This document shows positions 8,831 through 18,032 of a stretch of 64,000 nt of DNA, one piece after another. The stretch is from NCBI GenBank assembly GCA_002483145.1, contig DLHJ01000014.1:1-64000 (forward strand), read 5' to 3'. Source of the DNA: Cellvibrio sp. UBA7671. GTDB lineage: Bacteria; Pseudomonadota; Gammaproteobacteria; Pseudomonadales; Cellvibrionaceae. A model generated the notes under the pieces. The model worked only from the letters and a program-made list of their open reading frames with translations, was not told the origin of the DNA and ran no database searches. A program made the translations under genes and the position numbers. Every line of letters begins with the position of its first letter. Position 1 is the first letter of the stretch.

Positions 8831-9192
8831 GATGTCATTTCCTAAAAGTATCAATTCGTGGGTCATTCTACCTAATAGAGGTGAAAAAGTGGGATGGTTT
8901 TTTAATAGGTGCCATAAATAAAGACAATCTTCCTATTATTAATGGTTTTGTGAGATAAATGGTTTGTTTAGTCTGAAAAACGGGTGATTAGTATTTTATT
9001 AATCCTTAAAAGTAGACATTTTTTAGAATATTCATCCTTCAAATATGTCATCTATTGTTCATTGTGTTGAGTATAAGATCTTATTTTAGGTTGAAATGTG
9101 ATCGCATTTTGATCGGTGCGATATAGGCAATAAGCATAATGGATACTATGGTTCTTCTAATATGTGCGTTTAGAAAGGATGGCATCGGGTAA
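8831..9192. other. Divergent intergenic region without a visible gene
   Basis: These 362 bp separate the DAHP synthase gene from the divergent patatin gene. They are A/T-rich and should hold both promoters. I see a 6-bp inverted repeat ATCGCA-N10-TGCGAT at 9101-9122 about 75 bp before the patatin start, which could be an operator. No RNA gene or convincing small reading frame is visible. Confidence 0.5.
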
Positions 9193-9516
9193 ATGAATAG
9201 CGCTCTCATTGTATTGTTACTGACAGTCTTGTTGTCTACGACGGCTTTAGCTGTAGAAACCCAGCGGACTGCTTTGGTTTTGGGGGGCGGTGGCGCGCGT
9301 GGTGCTGCTCATATAGGTGTGTTGGAGGTTCTGGAGCGCGAGCGTATTCCGGTCGATTGCGTAGTGGGAACCAGTATGGGTGGTTTGGTTGCTGGTTCTT
9401 ATGCGGCGGGGCTATCGCCGCAGTCCATGCGTGACAAGCTCGCAACAGCGGATTGGACTGACATGTTCCTGGATGTGGCGGATTATTCCCAGCTGAGTTA
9501 TCGCAAAAAAAAGTGA
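9193..9516 (+). CDS. Patatin-like phospholipase, 5' part (zero frame)
   Basis: This 107-residue frame encodes a signal peptide (about residues 1-20, ending TALA), the GGGGARG oxyanion loop (31-37) and the nucleophile elbow GTSMG with Ser61. It then runs to SYRKKK and stops at TGA (9514-9516). The rest of the enzyme, including the catalytic Asp, continues without a gap in the -1 frame. On its own this product cannot be an active lipase. The joined protein would be about 723 residues, the size of PlpD-type patatins (Pseudomonas PlpD is about 728), which are secreted and carry their own outer-membrane barrel. See the slippery site at 9505-9516. Confidence 0.85.
   Translation: MNSALIVLLLTVLLSTTALAVETQRTALVLGGGGARGAAHIGVLEVLERERIPVDCVVGTSMGGLVAGSYAAGLSPQSMRDKLATADWTDMFLDVADYSQLSYRKKK
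9505..9516 (+). promoter_or_regulatory. Candidate -1 frameshift (slippery) site A-AAA-AAG before TGA
   Basis: Eight A's followed by G (9505-9513) place the heptamer A AAA AAG, the sequence used in E. coli dnaX, in register with the upstream frame, and TGA follows at once. Slipping back one base gives lysine-lysine-Val-Ser-Arg-Arg and continues into the downstream frame, matching the family spacing between the RRK-like motif and RRYL as I recall it. No strong Shine-Dalgarno stimulator lies upstream and no clear stable hairpin directly downstream, so RNA-polymerase slippage on A8 or a one-base sequencing or real deletion are equally compatible. Confidence 0.5.
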
Positions 9517-11363
9517 GCAGGCGTTATCTTACCGGTACCGAGTTGGGTTTGACCAAGCGCGGGATGCAAATCCAGCCAGGTGTAGTTGCGGGCGAAAAAA
9601 TAAAATTATTTTTTAATCAGTTAGTGGATGCGGATCTCGGCGAGCGAGAAATTCAGGAGCTGGCCTTGCCCCTGGCGATAGTGGCAACTGATATAGGTAC
9701 GGGGGAGCGCGTTGTTTTTCGCAGCGGTAGTTTGACCCAGGCGATGCGTGCCAGCATGTCTGTACCCGGTTTAATGGCGCCAGTGGAACATCAAAACCGT
9801 AAATTGGTTGACGGTGGATTGGTGGATAACCTGCCTATCGAGGTGGCGCGAGACTTGTGTAAGGCGGATAGGGTTATCGCCGTCAATGTTGGTTCACCCT
9901 TAAAGCCTCCCGAGAGTGTCGGTTCGCTCTTAAGTGTCACGGCGCAAATGATTGGTATTTTAACTAAACAAAATGTTGAGCGCTCGCTCGCCAGTTTGAC
10001 GGGGAGTGATATTTATATCGCTCCTGAGTTAGGTGATATTAAAGCCTCTGATTTTGCTCGCTATGAGAAAGCTGCTGATATAGGCAGAGTTGCTGCGGAG
10101 CGGCAATTGTCGGCATTGCGTGTATTGTCTGTCGATGAAAAAACCTATGTTGCATGGAAACATAAAAATACGGATGCGCGTAAAAGGGAGATTCATATTG
10201 ATCAAATTGTTATTGCGCCACTTCAACGTGTTCATCCTGAATATGTCGCGCGACAAATTCATCAACAAGAAGGGCAGTTGTTTGATCGCTCCCAATTGGA
10301 GCAGGATTTGGTGCGCGCTTATGGCGATGGTTTTTACGATGGGGTTGACTATCGTGTTACCAATCAAGCAGGTAGAAATATTCTTGAAATTACAGCAAGA
10401 GAAAAAAATTGGAGTTCTGACTACCTGACTTTTGGATTTTCTATCGATAACGAATATCACCAAGGGTCTAACTTTACCTTGCGCAGTGCCTATCGCAATA
10501 CCTGGATGAATCCTTATGGTGGAGAATTTTTTGCCGCCGTAGATGTGGGCAATGAATCAGCTCTTGAATTGGATTATTACCAGCCGTTGAATTATCGACA
10601 AACTTACTTTATTGAGCCTCGCTATTTCAAAGGGCGAGAGGATATTGTGTTGTTCACTGATGGAACCAAACTGGCTGAGTATCAATTAGATACATCGTAT
10701 TCCGAGTTGGTGCTCGGTACTAATTTGGATGTTTATGGGCAGACAACAATTGGCTGGCGTGAATATCGAATAAAAGGTACAGCGGATGTGAGTGCCATTG
10801 CATTGCCTGATGTCGATGAGCATTATGGTGGGATCTTGTTTTCGTTAAACCTTGATCGACGTAATCGCATTTATTTTCCTTCCCATGGTTGGCGCAGCGA
10901 GATCACTTTTTTTGACTCTCACAAAGAGGGGTACCAGAAACTTTCTGTTGATTTAGGTGGTGCCTATAAACTGAATGATTTTGTTTTTGCTGCGCGCACA
11001 TTGTACGTGTCGTCGTTAGTAAATGAATTACCATTTTATGATGCGGTTATGCTGGGCGGGTTCTTAAACTTATCAGGTTATGCCAGTAATCAAATTATTG
11101 GTGATGATGCGTTTTATTCCCACCTACGTGCGGAGCGAATTATCGGACGTATGCCGTTAGGATTAAATGGTGATCTGCGTATGGGGTTTGCTGTGGAGGC
11201 TGCAAAATTGCAAACTGTTTATACTATGACTGATGAGGGCGATTGGCTTGATTCCGGAGTCATTTATTTGGGGGGTGAAACACCCTTGGGGCCCGTGTAT
11301 CTAGGTTATGGTTTTTCCTTTAGTGGTGATTATAATTTGTACTTTAAGCTGGGTGCATTTTAA
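9513..11363 (+). CDS. Patatin-like phospholipase, 3' part with outer-membrane barrel (-1 frame)
   Basis: About 616 residues. The start holds the second half of the patatin domain, with the catalytic Asp in [10 protein letters not shown] (about residue 100). A POTRA-like segment follows (about 225-300, [17 protein letters not shown]) and then a BamA/Omp85-like 16-strand barrel region (about 300-616) ending in a C-terminal Phe, as usual for barrels. The architecture is that of the PlpD type Vd secretion family. The frame begins at a GTG overlapping the upstream TGA (GTGA), but there is no ribosome-binding site and no signal peptide, so independent translation would not give an exported enzyme. 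Fusion by frameshift or slippage is the better reading. Confidence 0.85.
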   Translation: MSRRYLTGTELGLTKRGMQIQPGVVAGEKIKLFFNQLVDADLGEREIQELALPLAIVATDIGTGERVVFRSGSLTQAMRASMSVPGLMAPVEHQNRKLVDGGLVDNLPIEVARDLCKADRVIAVNVGSPLKPPESVGSLLSVTAQMIGILTKQNVERSLASLTGSDIYIAPELGDIKASDFARYEKAADIGRVAAERQLSALRVLSVDEKTYVAWKHKNTDARKREIHIDQIVIAPLQRVHPEYVARQIHQQEGQLFDRSQLEQDLVRAYGDGFYDGVDYRVTNQAGRNILEITAREKNWSSDYLTFGFSIDNEYHQGSNFTLRSAYRNTWMNPYGGEFFAAVDVGNESALELDYYQPLNYRQTYFIEPRYFKGREDIVLFTDGTKLAEYQLDTSYSELVLGTNLDVYGQTTIGWREYRIKGTADVSAIALPDVDEHYGGILFSLNLDRRNRIYFPSHGWRSEITFFDSHKEGYQKLSVDLGGAYKLNDFVFAARTLYVSSLVNELPFYDAVMLGGFLNLSGYASNQIIGDDAFYSHLRAERIIGRMPLGLNGDLRMGFAVEAAKLQTVYTMTDEGDWLDSGVIYLGGETPLGPVYLGYGFSFSGDYNLYFKLGAF

Positions 11364-11373
11364 TTATAAAGAG

Positions 11374-11403
11374 CGATCAGTCTCGCTGTGGCGAGGCTGA
11401 TCG
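11374..11403. terminator. Hairpin between convergent patatin and beta-barrel genes
   Basis: A 13-bp stem with one G-T pair (CGATCAGTCTCGC with GCGAGGCTGATCG, loop TGTG) fills the space between two convergent genes. T-tracts are poor on both sides, so efficiency is uncertain, but position and stability fit a shared terminator. Confidence 0.55.
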
Positions 11404-11413
11404 TAATTGATGT

Positions 11414-12166
11414 CTAAAAATGAAAAAGCGCAGCTGCATAGGGGCCTTTTATATCCACGTTTGTGTGTACATCGTCATCATCAATATTGACGGTCAGCGC
11501 GCGATATCCAACTTCAACGCCTAAATCTAATGCCGAGTCAAACGAATAGCCTATTTTTGCACTGTAATCAGCTAAATCATTGCCATCATAGCTGATGTAA
11601 TTACCTTCAAAGCCCGCAAAGAAACCAGTCAAAGGTAAATCAAATTGCATACGTCCATAAGCGAGTGGTACGGAGATATCAATATCCGTTTTATCGCTGG
11701 AGCTTACACTTGTTGCTTCCAGATAGCCTGAATATTTTCTCAGTGTGACACCGAGATCCAGTATCAGCCAATTATCGAGTAGCTCGTAATAAAGTGCGGC
11801 GTCGGTGTAACTTAAATCAAAATCAGTTGCAACTGTACTACCGCTCGGATAGCCAATATTCCCAATGCTGAAATTATTTTCAATCACGCTGCTTTGTTCG
11901 CTGGTGATGTTATTTTGCTGAACTTTGATATTGGGAAAAAAGGGAATTGGGTGTTCGATAGCGATGTAGTAAAAATTATTATTGTTATCGCTCATGCCCA
12001 AATCACTTGCCGAAGTGGCTGGCTTGCCTATTTCGCCGGCGTATTCGCTTTGCCATGTGCCTGCACCTGCATAAATCCCGAATAGCGTATCGGCATTAGC
12101 CTGGCATGCAGCGGTCAATGCAAGTGTGCTAAGTGAAAAGTTCACAAGAGGAGAAAATGGTTTCAT
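11414..12166 (-). CDS. Outer-membrane beta-barrel protein, TIGR04219-like
   Basis: The 250-residue product has a signal peptide (to about residue 25, ANA-D), alternating hydrophobic strands throughout and a terminal aromatic pair ...ALFHF, the signature for barrel insertion by BamA. The segments LFGIYAGAGTW near the mature N-terminus and GVEVGYRALTVNIDDDD near the C-terminus fit the TIGR04219 family of small outer-membrane barrels. Function is unknown for the family. It is a single gene, convergent with the split patatin. Acidic loops (DDDD near the end) are surface-exposed candidates. Confidence 0.78.
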   Translation of the reverse strand: MKPFSPLVNFSLSTLALTAACQANADTLFGIYAGAGTWQSEYAGEIGKPATSASDLGMSDNNNNFYYIAIEHPIPFFPNIKVQQNNITSEQSSVIENNFSIGNIGYPSGSTVATDFDLSYTDAALYYELLDNWLILDLGVTLRKYSGYLEATSVSSSDKTDIDISVPLAYGRMQFDLPLTGFFAGFEGNYISYDGNDLADYSAKIGYSFDSALDLGVEVGYRALTVNIDDDDVHTNVDIKGPYAAALFHF

Positions 12167-12272
12167 AAAAAATCCTGAAGCTTAAAGTAAAGTTTTTATC
12201 GGTTGGTGTAATTGAGTGTGACGAAAAGTTCGTGGTGCTTGTGAATATTACGCTTGGTAGTTTGAGTAAGGG

Positions 12273-13151
12273 TTAGGAGTCAATTACTTTATTTTGCAAT
12301 AAATCTAAAAAGACTCGTGCGGCATTATTCAGGGTGCGTTGGCTGTGATGTATGTAGCCTAGCGGGCGCATAATCGGTGGCTGATCGATACTCAAAATAT
12401 GTAGTCCATCATCAATAATGCGTCGCGGCAAAACGCCCCAACCAAGTCCAATACTCAGCAGCATTTTTATAGTGTCCAAGTGATTGGATACCATGCCCAT
12501 ATTCAATGCTAGTTGTTGGCGGTCAAACAAGTTTTTAATGAGCTGCGTGGTGTAGGTATTGGTATCCGGCATTATCGCCGGGTGCTGACTTAAATCGGCC
12601 AACTGAAGATGCGATTGCGTTGCAAGTGCATGGGTGGGCGCGACGACGAAATGGAGTTGGTCGTGCCAGAGGGTTTCGCTCTGGAGGCGTGCATCTTGTT
12701 GAAGCGCGAGCGTAATAGTGGCGATGTCAAATCTGCCTTGGAGTATTTCATGGTAAGCCTGCTCCGAATCGAGAAAGTGTAAATCCAGTTTTACTTGGGG
12801 GTAGCGCGTCGAAAAATCCCTCAAATAGGGTGGCAGATAATGCAGCCCTACATGGTGACTGGTGGCGATACTTAGCTTGCCTTGGATGTCGCCCTGTAAA
12901 TCAGCAATAGCGCGCTGCGTGGCTGCGACCTCGCCCAAGATTAGCTTGGCTTTGCTTAACAACAGCTGACCCGCCTGAGTTAGGGCAACCTGCCGCCCAA
13001 TACGATCAAATAAAGAAGCTTTGAGTTGCTCCTCCAGCAGGGCGATGCGCTTGCTGATGGCGGGCTGGGTAAGGTGCAAGCGTTCTGCTGCAGCAGAAAA
13101 TGAACCATGTTCAGCAATTGCCACAAATGCATGTAAATGTTGAGTATCCAT
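12273..13151 (-). CDS. LysR family regulator divergent from leuC
   Basis: The 292-residue protein starts MDTQHLHAFVAIAEHG and has the LysR helix-turn-helix (about residues 3-62; AAERLHLTQPAISKRIALLE) and an effector-binding domain from about residue 90. The open frame continues upstream for about 350 codons antisense to leuC, but only the ATG at 13151 gives a LysR N-terminus. A divergent LysR next to leuC is conserved in Pseudomonas relatives, so control of leuCDB is likely. A T-N11-A palindrome lies 17 bp upstream of its start. The co-inducer could be a leucine-pathway intermediate (inference). Confidence 0.9.
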   Translation of the reverse strand: MDTQHLHAFVAIAEHGSFSAAAERLHLTQPAISKRIALLEEQLKASLFDRIGRQVALTQAGQLLLSKAKLILGEVAATQRAIADLQGDIQGKLSIATSHHVGLHYLPPYLRDFSTRYPQVKLDLHFLDSEQAYHEILQGRFDIATITLALQQDARLQSETLWHDQLHFVVAPTHALATQSHLQLADLSQHPAIMPDTNTYTTQLIKNLFDRQQLALNMGMVSNHLDTIKMLLSIGLGWGVLPRRIIDDGLHILSIDQPPIMRPLGYIHHSQRTLNNAARVFLDLLQNKVIDS

Positions 13152-13167
13152 CGTTTTATTTTTAGTC

Positions 13168-13184
13168 CATTCCTTTTGGGAATG
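13168..13184. promoter_or_regulatory. Candidate LysR operator in the leuC-lysR intergenic region
   Basis: CATTCC-N5-GGAATG is a perfect 6-bp interrupted palindrome containing T-N11-A, the LysR box. It lies close to the regulator start and about 145 bp before leuC, a typical recognition-site position for divergent LysR pairs. Confidence 0.5.
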
Positions 13185-13325
13185 CAATATATAAAAAAGA
13201 TAAATTTGTTTTATGGGTTGTCTGGCCGTACTATCGCCTTTACTAATTGATCTCGAGGCTATCCAGGCAAGTTGTCTTGAAGATCCGGAACAAATACCGT
13301 GTAAGCAGATCCTTTGGAGAACACC

Positions 13326-14747
13326 ATGGCCGCTAAAACGCTTTACGACAAACTTTGGGATGCCCACCTCGTGCAGCAGCGCGACGATGGTTCTGCACTC
13401 ATTTATATAGATCGTCACATAGTCCACGAAGTGACCTCCCCGCAAGCGTTTGATGGTCTGCGTTTGGCTGGCCGCAAGCCATGGCGTGTGGACTCCATCC
13501 TCGCCACTCCAGACCACAATGTGCCTACCACGCAAAAAGAGCGTGCTCATGGTGTTGCGGGGATTGAAGATCCGGTGTCCTTGATTCAGGTGCAGACGCT
13601 GGACGATAACTGCGATGAATTCGGTATTGTCGAGTTCAAGATCAACGATCACCGCCAAGGTATTGTGCACGTTGTCGGCCCTGAAACCGGCGCCTGCTTG
13701 CCCGGTATGACCGTTGTCTGCGGTGATTCCCATACCGCCACTAACGGTGCTCTCGGCGCTTTGGCGCATGGAATAGGCACGAGCGAAGTAGAGCACGTGA
13801 TGGCGACCCAATGTCTGGTCGCTAAAAAAATGAAAAACATGCTCATTAAGGTGGATGGCAAGCTCGGTTTGGGTGTGACGCCAAAAGATGTTGTTTTGGC
13901 CATCATCGCTAAAATTGGCACGGCGGGCGGTACCGGCTACGCGATGGAATTTGGCGGTCAGGTTTTTCGCGATATGAGCATGGAAGGGCGCATGACCGTG
14001 TGCAACATGGCTATTGAAGCGGGCGCGCGCGCCGGTATGGTTGCGGTAGACCAAACCACTATCGATTATGTAAATGGCAGAACCTACGCACCTAAAGGTG
14101 ATTTGTGGGATCGTGCCGTAGCCGATTGGCGCAATTATGTGAGTGATGACGGCGCGCACTTTGATGCAGTAGTCGAGCTGAACGGTGCTGAAATTAAGCC
14201 GCAAGTGAGTTGGGGTACTTCACCAGAGATGGTTGTTTCTGTTGAGGATAAGGTGCCCGACCCTGCGCAAGAAACTGATCCGGTAAAACGCGAAGGTATG
14301 TTGCGCGCATTGCAATATATGGGTTTACAAGCCAACCAGCCTATTACTTCGATTCATGTTGATCGCGTATTTATTGGCTCTTGCACTAATTCGCGCATTG
14401 AAGATATTCGCGCCGCAGCTGAAGTGGTGAAAGGCCGCACCAAGGCGTCATCGGTAAAAGAGGCGATTGTGGTTCCTGGTTCTGGTGCAGTAAAAGCGCA
14501 AGCGGAAGCCGAAGGGCTGGATAAGATTTTTATCGCCGCCGGTTTGGAATGGCGTGAGCCGGGTTGTTCCATGTGCTTGGCCATGAACGCGGATAAATTG
14601 GATAATGGCGAGCACTGTGCATCAACATCCAATCGCAATTTTGAAGGGCGCCAGGGCTACGGTGGCAGAACGCATTTGGTGAGCCCGGCGATGGCTGCTG
14701 CCGCTGCGATTGCGGGTCATTTTGTCGATGTGCGCACATTCAATTAA
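13326..14747 (+). CDS. leuC: 3-isopropylmalate dehydratase large subunit
   Basis: The 473-residue protein is an aconitase-family [4Fe-4S] enzyme that, with LeuD, isomerises 2- to 3-isopropylmalate in leucine synthesis. Evidence: [34 protein letters not shown] (about 130-156), the cluster Cys residues in GSCTNSR (about 350) and CSMCLAMN (about 410-417), and NRNFEGRQG. Length is close to E. coli LeuC (466). The ATG at 13326 follows GGAGA; a slightly upstream in-frame ATG (13314) has no site. It leads a leuC-leuD-leuB cluster with 16- and 36-nt gaps. Confidence 0.97.
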   Translation: MAAKTLYDKLWDAHLVQQRDDGSALIYIDRHIVHEVTSPQAFDGLRLAGRKPWRVDSILATPDHNVPTTQKERAHGVAGIEDPVSLIQVQTLDDNCDEFGIVEFKINDHRQGIVHVVGPETGACLPGMTVVCGDSHTATNGALGALAHGIGTSEVEHVMATQCLVAKKMKNMLIKVDGKLGLGVTPKDVVLAIIAKIGTAGGTGYAMEFGGQVFRDMSMEGRMTVCNMAIEAGARAGMVAVDQTTIDYVNGRTYAPKGDLWDRAVADWRNYVSDDGAHFDAVVELNGAEIKPQVSWGTSPEMVVSVEDKVPDPAQETDPVKREGMLRALQYMGLQANQPITSIHVDRVFIGSCTNSRIEDIRAAAEVVKGRTKASSVKEAIVVPGSGAVKAQAEAEGLDKIFIAAGLEWREPGCSMCLAMNADKLDNGEHCASTSNRNFEGRQGYGGRTHLVSPAMAAAAAIAGHFVDVRTFN

Positions 14748-14763
14748 TCAGTAGGAGACCGCG

Positions 14764-15411
14764 ATGAAAAGTTTTACCGTTTTGCAAGGCGTTGCTGCTC
14801 CTATGGATCGCGCCAATGTCGATACCGATATGATTATCCCTAAGCAATTTTTGAAATCGATTAAACGTACCGGTTTCGGAAAGAATTTGTTTGATGAGCT
14901 GCGCTATCTCGATGAAGGTAAACCGGATCAAAGTTGCGAAGGGCGCCCAATAAACCCGGATTTTCCGCTGAATTTTCCGCGTTACAAGGGCGCAACTGTG
15001 CTGTTGTCGCGCGAAAACTTCGGTTGTGGCTCTAGTCGCGAACATGCGCCTTGGGCATTGGATGACTACGGCTTTCGTAGTGTGATCGCGCCCAGCTTTG
15101 CCGATATTTTTTATAACAACTGTTTCAAGAATGGTTTGCTGCCCATCGTATTAAGTGATGAGATTGTCGATAGCTTGTTTAATGAAATGTACGCGGCAGA
15201 AGGCTATCAATTGACAATTGAATTATCAGCGCAAGTTGTTAAAACCCCAGGCGGTGAAAGTTTTGCGTTCGATGTAGATGAATTTCGCAAACATTGCTTG
15301 TTAAATGGGTTGGATGATATTGGTTTAACTCTCGAACATGCTGATGCCATTCGCGCCTACGAAGCCAAAAAACGCGTTGAAGCGCCTTGGTTGTTTGATG
15401 TAGTTAAATGA
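14764..15411 (+). CDS. leuD: 3-isopropylmalate dehydratase small subunit
   Basis: The 215-residue swivel-domain subunit partners LeuC. Motifs: [16 protein letters not shown] (about 15-30), [15 protein letters not shown] (about 83-97) and the [20 protein letters not shown] stretch. The size is slightly above E. coli LeuD (201). AGGAG lies upstream of the ATG at 14764. The gap to leuC is 16 nt, indicating one transcript and probably coupled subunit synthesis. Confidence 0.97.
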   Translation: MKSFTVLQGVAAPMDRANVDTDMIIPKQFLKSIKRTGFGKNLFDELRYLDEGKPDQSCEGRPINPDFPLNFPRYKGATVLLSRENFGCGSSREHAPWALDDYGFRSVIAPSFADIFYNNCFKNGLLPIVLSDEIVDSLFNEMYAAEGYQLTIELSAQVVKTPGGESFAFDVDEFRKHCLLNGLDDIGLTLEHADAIRAYEAKKRVEAPWLFDVVK

Positions 15412-15447
15412 GAGGCGAAATAAGAGTTTTTTAATTGGAGAATGCTT

Positions 15448-16524
15448 GTGGGCAAACATATTTTAATTTTGGAAGGCGATGGCATCGGTCCTGAAATTGT
15501 GCGTGAAGCGCGCAAGGTGCTGGATGTGGTTAATGCCAAATTCGATTTGGGCTTAACCTTTGAAAACGAATTGATGGGCGGCTGCGCAATTGATGTGCAT
15601 GGCGTTCCACTGGCGGATTTGACGCTCGAAAAAGCGCGCAAGGCCGATGCGATTTTGCTGGGTGCTGTTGGTGGCCCCAAGTGGGATAAATTGGACCGCT
15701 CGATTCGCCCGGAAAAAGGTTTGCTGAAGATTCGTTCACAATTGGGTTTGTATGCGAATTTACGTCCTGCGTTGTTATATCCACAGTTGGTAGATGCATC
15801 TTCTCTGAAACCGGAAGTGGTTTCTGGCTTGGATATTTTGATCGTACGCGAATTGGCAGGCGGTATTTATTTTGGTGAGCCGCGCGGTATTCGCGTATTG
15901 GAAAATGGCGAGCGCGAAGGTTACAACACCTACAAATATTCCGAGAGCGAGATTATCCGTATCGGCCGTACCGCTTTTGAGATGGCGCGCAAACGTAATG
16001 GTAAAGTCTGCTCGGTCGATAAGGCGAATGTGCTTGAGGCGACTATGTTGTGGCGCGAAGTGATGGATACGCTGCATAAAGAATATCCGGATGTTGAGCT
16101 GTCCCACATGTATGTCGATAACGCGGCTATGCAATTGGTGCGTGCGCCAAAACAGTTCGATGTGTTGGTGACTGGCAACATGTTTGGTGATATTTTGTCC
16201 GATGCGGCAGCCATGTTGACTGGCTCTATTGGTATGCTTCCGTCAGCGTCATTGGATAAAGATGGTCGCGGTATGTATGAGCCTTGCCATGGTTCTGCAC
16301 CGGATATCGCTGGGCAGGGTATAGCTAACCCGCTCGCGACGATTTTGTCGGTATCCATGATGTTGCGTTATTCGCTCGGTTATCCTCAGGTTGCAGACGC
16401 AATTGAGGTTGCAGTCGGCAAGGTGTTGGATCAAGGTTATCGCACCGCAGACATTTATACGGAAGGTAAGACCAAAGTCTCTACCTCGCAAATGGGCGAT
16501 GCTGTTGTTGCAGCGCTGGCCTAA
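15448..16524 (+). CDS. leuB: 3-isopropylmalate dehydrogenase
   Basis: The 358-residue NAD-dependent enzyme oxidises and decarboxylates 3-isopropylmalate. It shows [11 protein letters not shown] at the N-terminus, the substrate-binding [21 protein letters not shown] region (about 87-107), [11 protein letters not shown] with catalytic Lys/Asp context, and [28 protein letters not shown] chose the GTG at 15448 because GGAG lies seven bases before it and the product starts [12 protein letters not shown] like relatives; the ATG at 15442 is only one base from that site. It completes leuCDB, and asd follows after 38 nt. Confidence 0.96.
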   Translation: MGKHILILEGDGIGPEIVREARKVLDVVNAKFDLGLTFENELMGGCAIDVHGVPLADLTLEKARKADAILLGAVGGPKWDKLDRSIRPEKGLLKIRSQLGLYANLRPALLYPQLVDASSLKPEVVSGLDILIVRELAGGIYFGEPRGIRVLENGEREGYNTYKYSESEIIRIGRTAFEMARKRNGKVCSVDKANVLEATMLWREVMDTLHKEYPDVELSHMYVDNAAMQLVRAPKQFDVLVTGNMFGDILSDAAAMLTGSIGMLPSASLDKDGRGMYEPCHGSAPDIAGQGIANPLATILSVSMMLRYSLGYPQVADAIEVAVGKVLDQGYRTADIYTEGKTKVSTSQMGDAVVAALA

Positions 16525-16562
16525 TCATTAGCTTGTGAATTAATCGTTAGAGAGAGACTGAG

Positions 16563-17669
16563 ATGAAAGTAGGTTTTGTAGGTTGGCGCGGTATGGTCGG
16601 CTCTGTATTGATGGAACGTATGCAAGCAGAAAACGACTTTGCGGCTATCGAACCCGTATTTTTTACCACTTCAAATGTAGGTGGTGATGCCCCGGCTGTT
16701 GCCGTTGGATTGCCTGCATTGAAAGATGCTTATTCAGTTGATGATTTGAAGCAATTGGATGTGATTGTTACCTGTCAGGGTGGTGACTACACCAATGAGA
16801 TTTTCCCGAAGCTGCGCTCGTCTGGCTGGGATGGCTATTGGATCGACGCGGCTTCCAGTCTGCGTATGGAGAATGACGCGGTCATTATTCTTGACCCGGT
16901 TAACCAGGGTGTTATCGACTCGGCGCTGAAGAAAGGCGTTAAAAACTTTATTGGTGGCAACTGCACTAACTCCATCATGCTGATGGGTGTGGGTGGTTTG
17001 TTTCATGCGGGTTTGGTGGATTGGGTTAGCTCTATGACCTATCAAGCCGCCTCGGGTGGTGGTGCCAACCACATGCGCGAATTGTTGAAAGGTATGGGCG
17101 TGATTCATGATGCTGTGGCTGATGAGTTGGCAACACCTGCTTCAGCGATTTTGGATATCGACAGAAAAGTGGCTAACACTATCCGTAACGACGTGCCGCG
17201 CGAATTTTTTCCAGCTCCGCTTGCTGGTGGTTTGATCCCTTGGATCGACAAGCAATTGGATAATGGCCAGTCCAAAGAAGAGTGGAAAGGTCAGGCTGAA
17301 GTTAACAAAATTTTGGGGAATACCGACACCATCCCCGTTGATGGTTTATGTGTGCGCATTGGTGCTATGCGGTGCCATAGTTTGGCGTTGACTATCAAGC
17401 TCAAAAAAGATCTTCCGCTTGCAGAGATTGAATCCATCATTAAGTCAGGTAATGATTGGGTTAAATTTGTGCCAAACGACCGTAGCATCACTGAGCAAGA
17501 GTTGACGCCAGCTTCTATCACTGGCGGCCTCAAAATTGGGGTAGGTCGAGTGCGTAAACTCAATATGGGGCCAGAATATATTTCTGCTTTCGTGATTGGC
17601 GATCAGTTGTTGTGGGGTGCGGCTGAGCCGTTGCGCCGCATGCTGCGTATCTTGCAAGGGTCAAAATAA
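16563..17669 (+). CDS. asd: Aspartate-semialdehyde dehydrogenase
   Basis: The 368-residue enzyme reduces aspartyl phosphate to aspartate semialdehyde, feeding lysine/diaminopimelate, methionine and threonine synthesis. Visible are the N-terminal [14 protein letters not shown] nucleotide loop, the active-site Cys in [12 protein letters not shown] (about residue 135), [15 protein letters not shown] and [18 protein letters not shown] with the catalytic His. The length matches gammaproteobacterial Asd (E. coli 367). It follows leuB closely and ends at a strong terminator, so it may be the last gene of the leu transcript. Confidence 0.97.
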   Translation: MKVGFVGWRGMVGSVLMERMQAENDFAAIEPVFFTTSNVGGDAPAVAVGLPALKDAYSVDDLKQLDVIVTCQGGDYTNEIFPKLRSSGWDGYWIDAASSLRMENDAVIILDPVNQGVIDSALKKGVKNFIGGNCTNSIMLMGVGGLFHAGLVDWVSSMTYQAASGGGANHMRELLKGMGVIHDAVADELATPASAILDIDRKVANTIRNDVPREFFPAPLAGGLIPWIDKQLDNGQSKEEWKGQAEVNKILGNTDTIPVDGLCVRIGAMRCHSLALTIKLKKDLPLAEIESIIKSGNDWVKFVPNDRSITEQELTPASITGGLKIGVGRVRKLNMGPEYISAFVIGDQLLWGAAEPLRRMLRILQGSK

Positions 17670-17703
17670 GCGGTTTTCTACTTATCCAGTCCTGGTAAAA
17701 AAC

Positions 17704-17740
17704 AAACCCCAAGGTTGGTGACACCCTTGGGGTTTTTGCT
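17704..17740 (+). terminator. Intrinsic terminator after asd
   Basis: An 11-bp perfect stem (AAACCCCAAGG with CCTTGGGGTTT, 10-nt loop) is followed by TTGCTTTTT, 35 nt past the asd stop. It is a textbook terminator. Confidence 0.92.
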
Positions 17741-18032
17741 TTTTATAACCGCTTTAGGGGTAAATAAGGATTTAAATGTCAGTCCTTTTTCACATTTTTG
17801 TAAAATCACTCCTGAAAACTATCAAAAAAGCCGCTTTGTTTAGTCTTTGTCAAGACCCCGAGTATTGATAAAAACCTATTTATAATGAATACTTACGAAC
17901 GATACTGAAGATTCATTCGAGGTTTTATGCCTCATCAGCACAGCTTCATTTACTCATCAAGCTGTGTTAATCAACTAAAATGTCTGACTAATCGTGTTTA
18001 GTTCAGCCGTGGAATAATAAAAGGATAGCGCT
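17741..18032 (+). promoter_or_regulatory. fimV upstream region: TATAAT element and leader hairpin
   Basis: The 292 bp between the asd terminator and fimV hold no gene. A perfect TATAAT occurs at 17881-17886 without a clear -35 partner, implying a leader of about 140 nt. Within that leader CACAGCTT (17939-17946) pairs with AAGCTGTG (17959-17966) to form an 8-bp hairpin. AAAGGA lies near the fimV ATG. Confidence 0.4.

Noticed and set aside
9513..11363. Downstream patatin frame as an independent gene
   Set aside because: No ribosome-binding site, no signal peptide, and it starts in mid-domain.
12273..14204. A 643-codon open frame on the minus strand across leuC
   Set aside because: Only its last 292 codons are LysR. 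The remainder is antisense to leuC and lacks domain character; the correct start is 13151.
17877..17886. TTGATA near TATAAT before fimV as a full promoter
   Set aside because: The spacing is about 10 bp, too short for sigma-70; only the -10 is retained.
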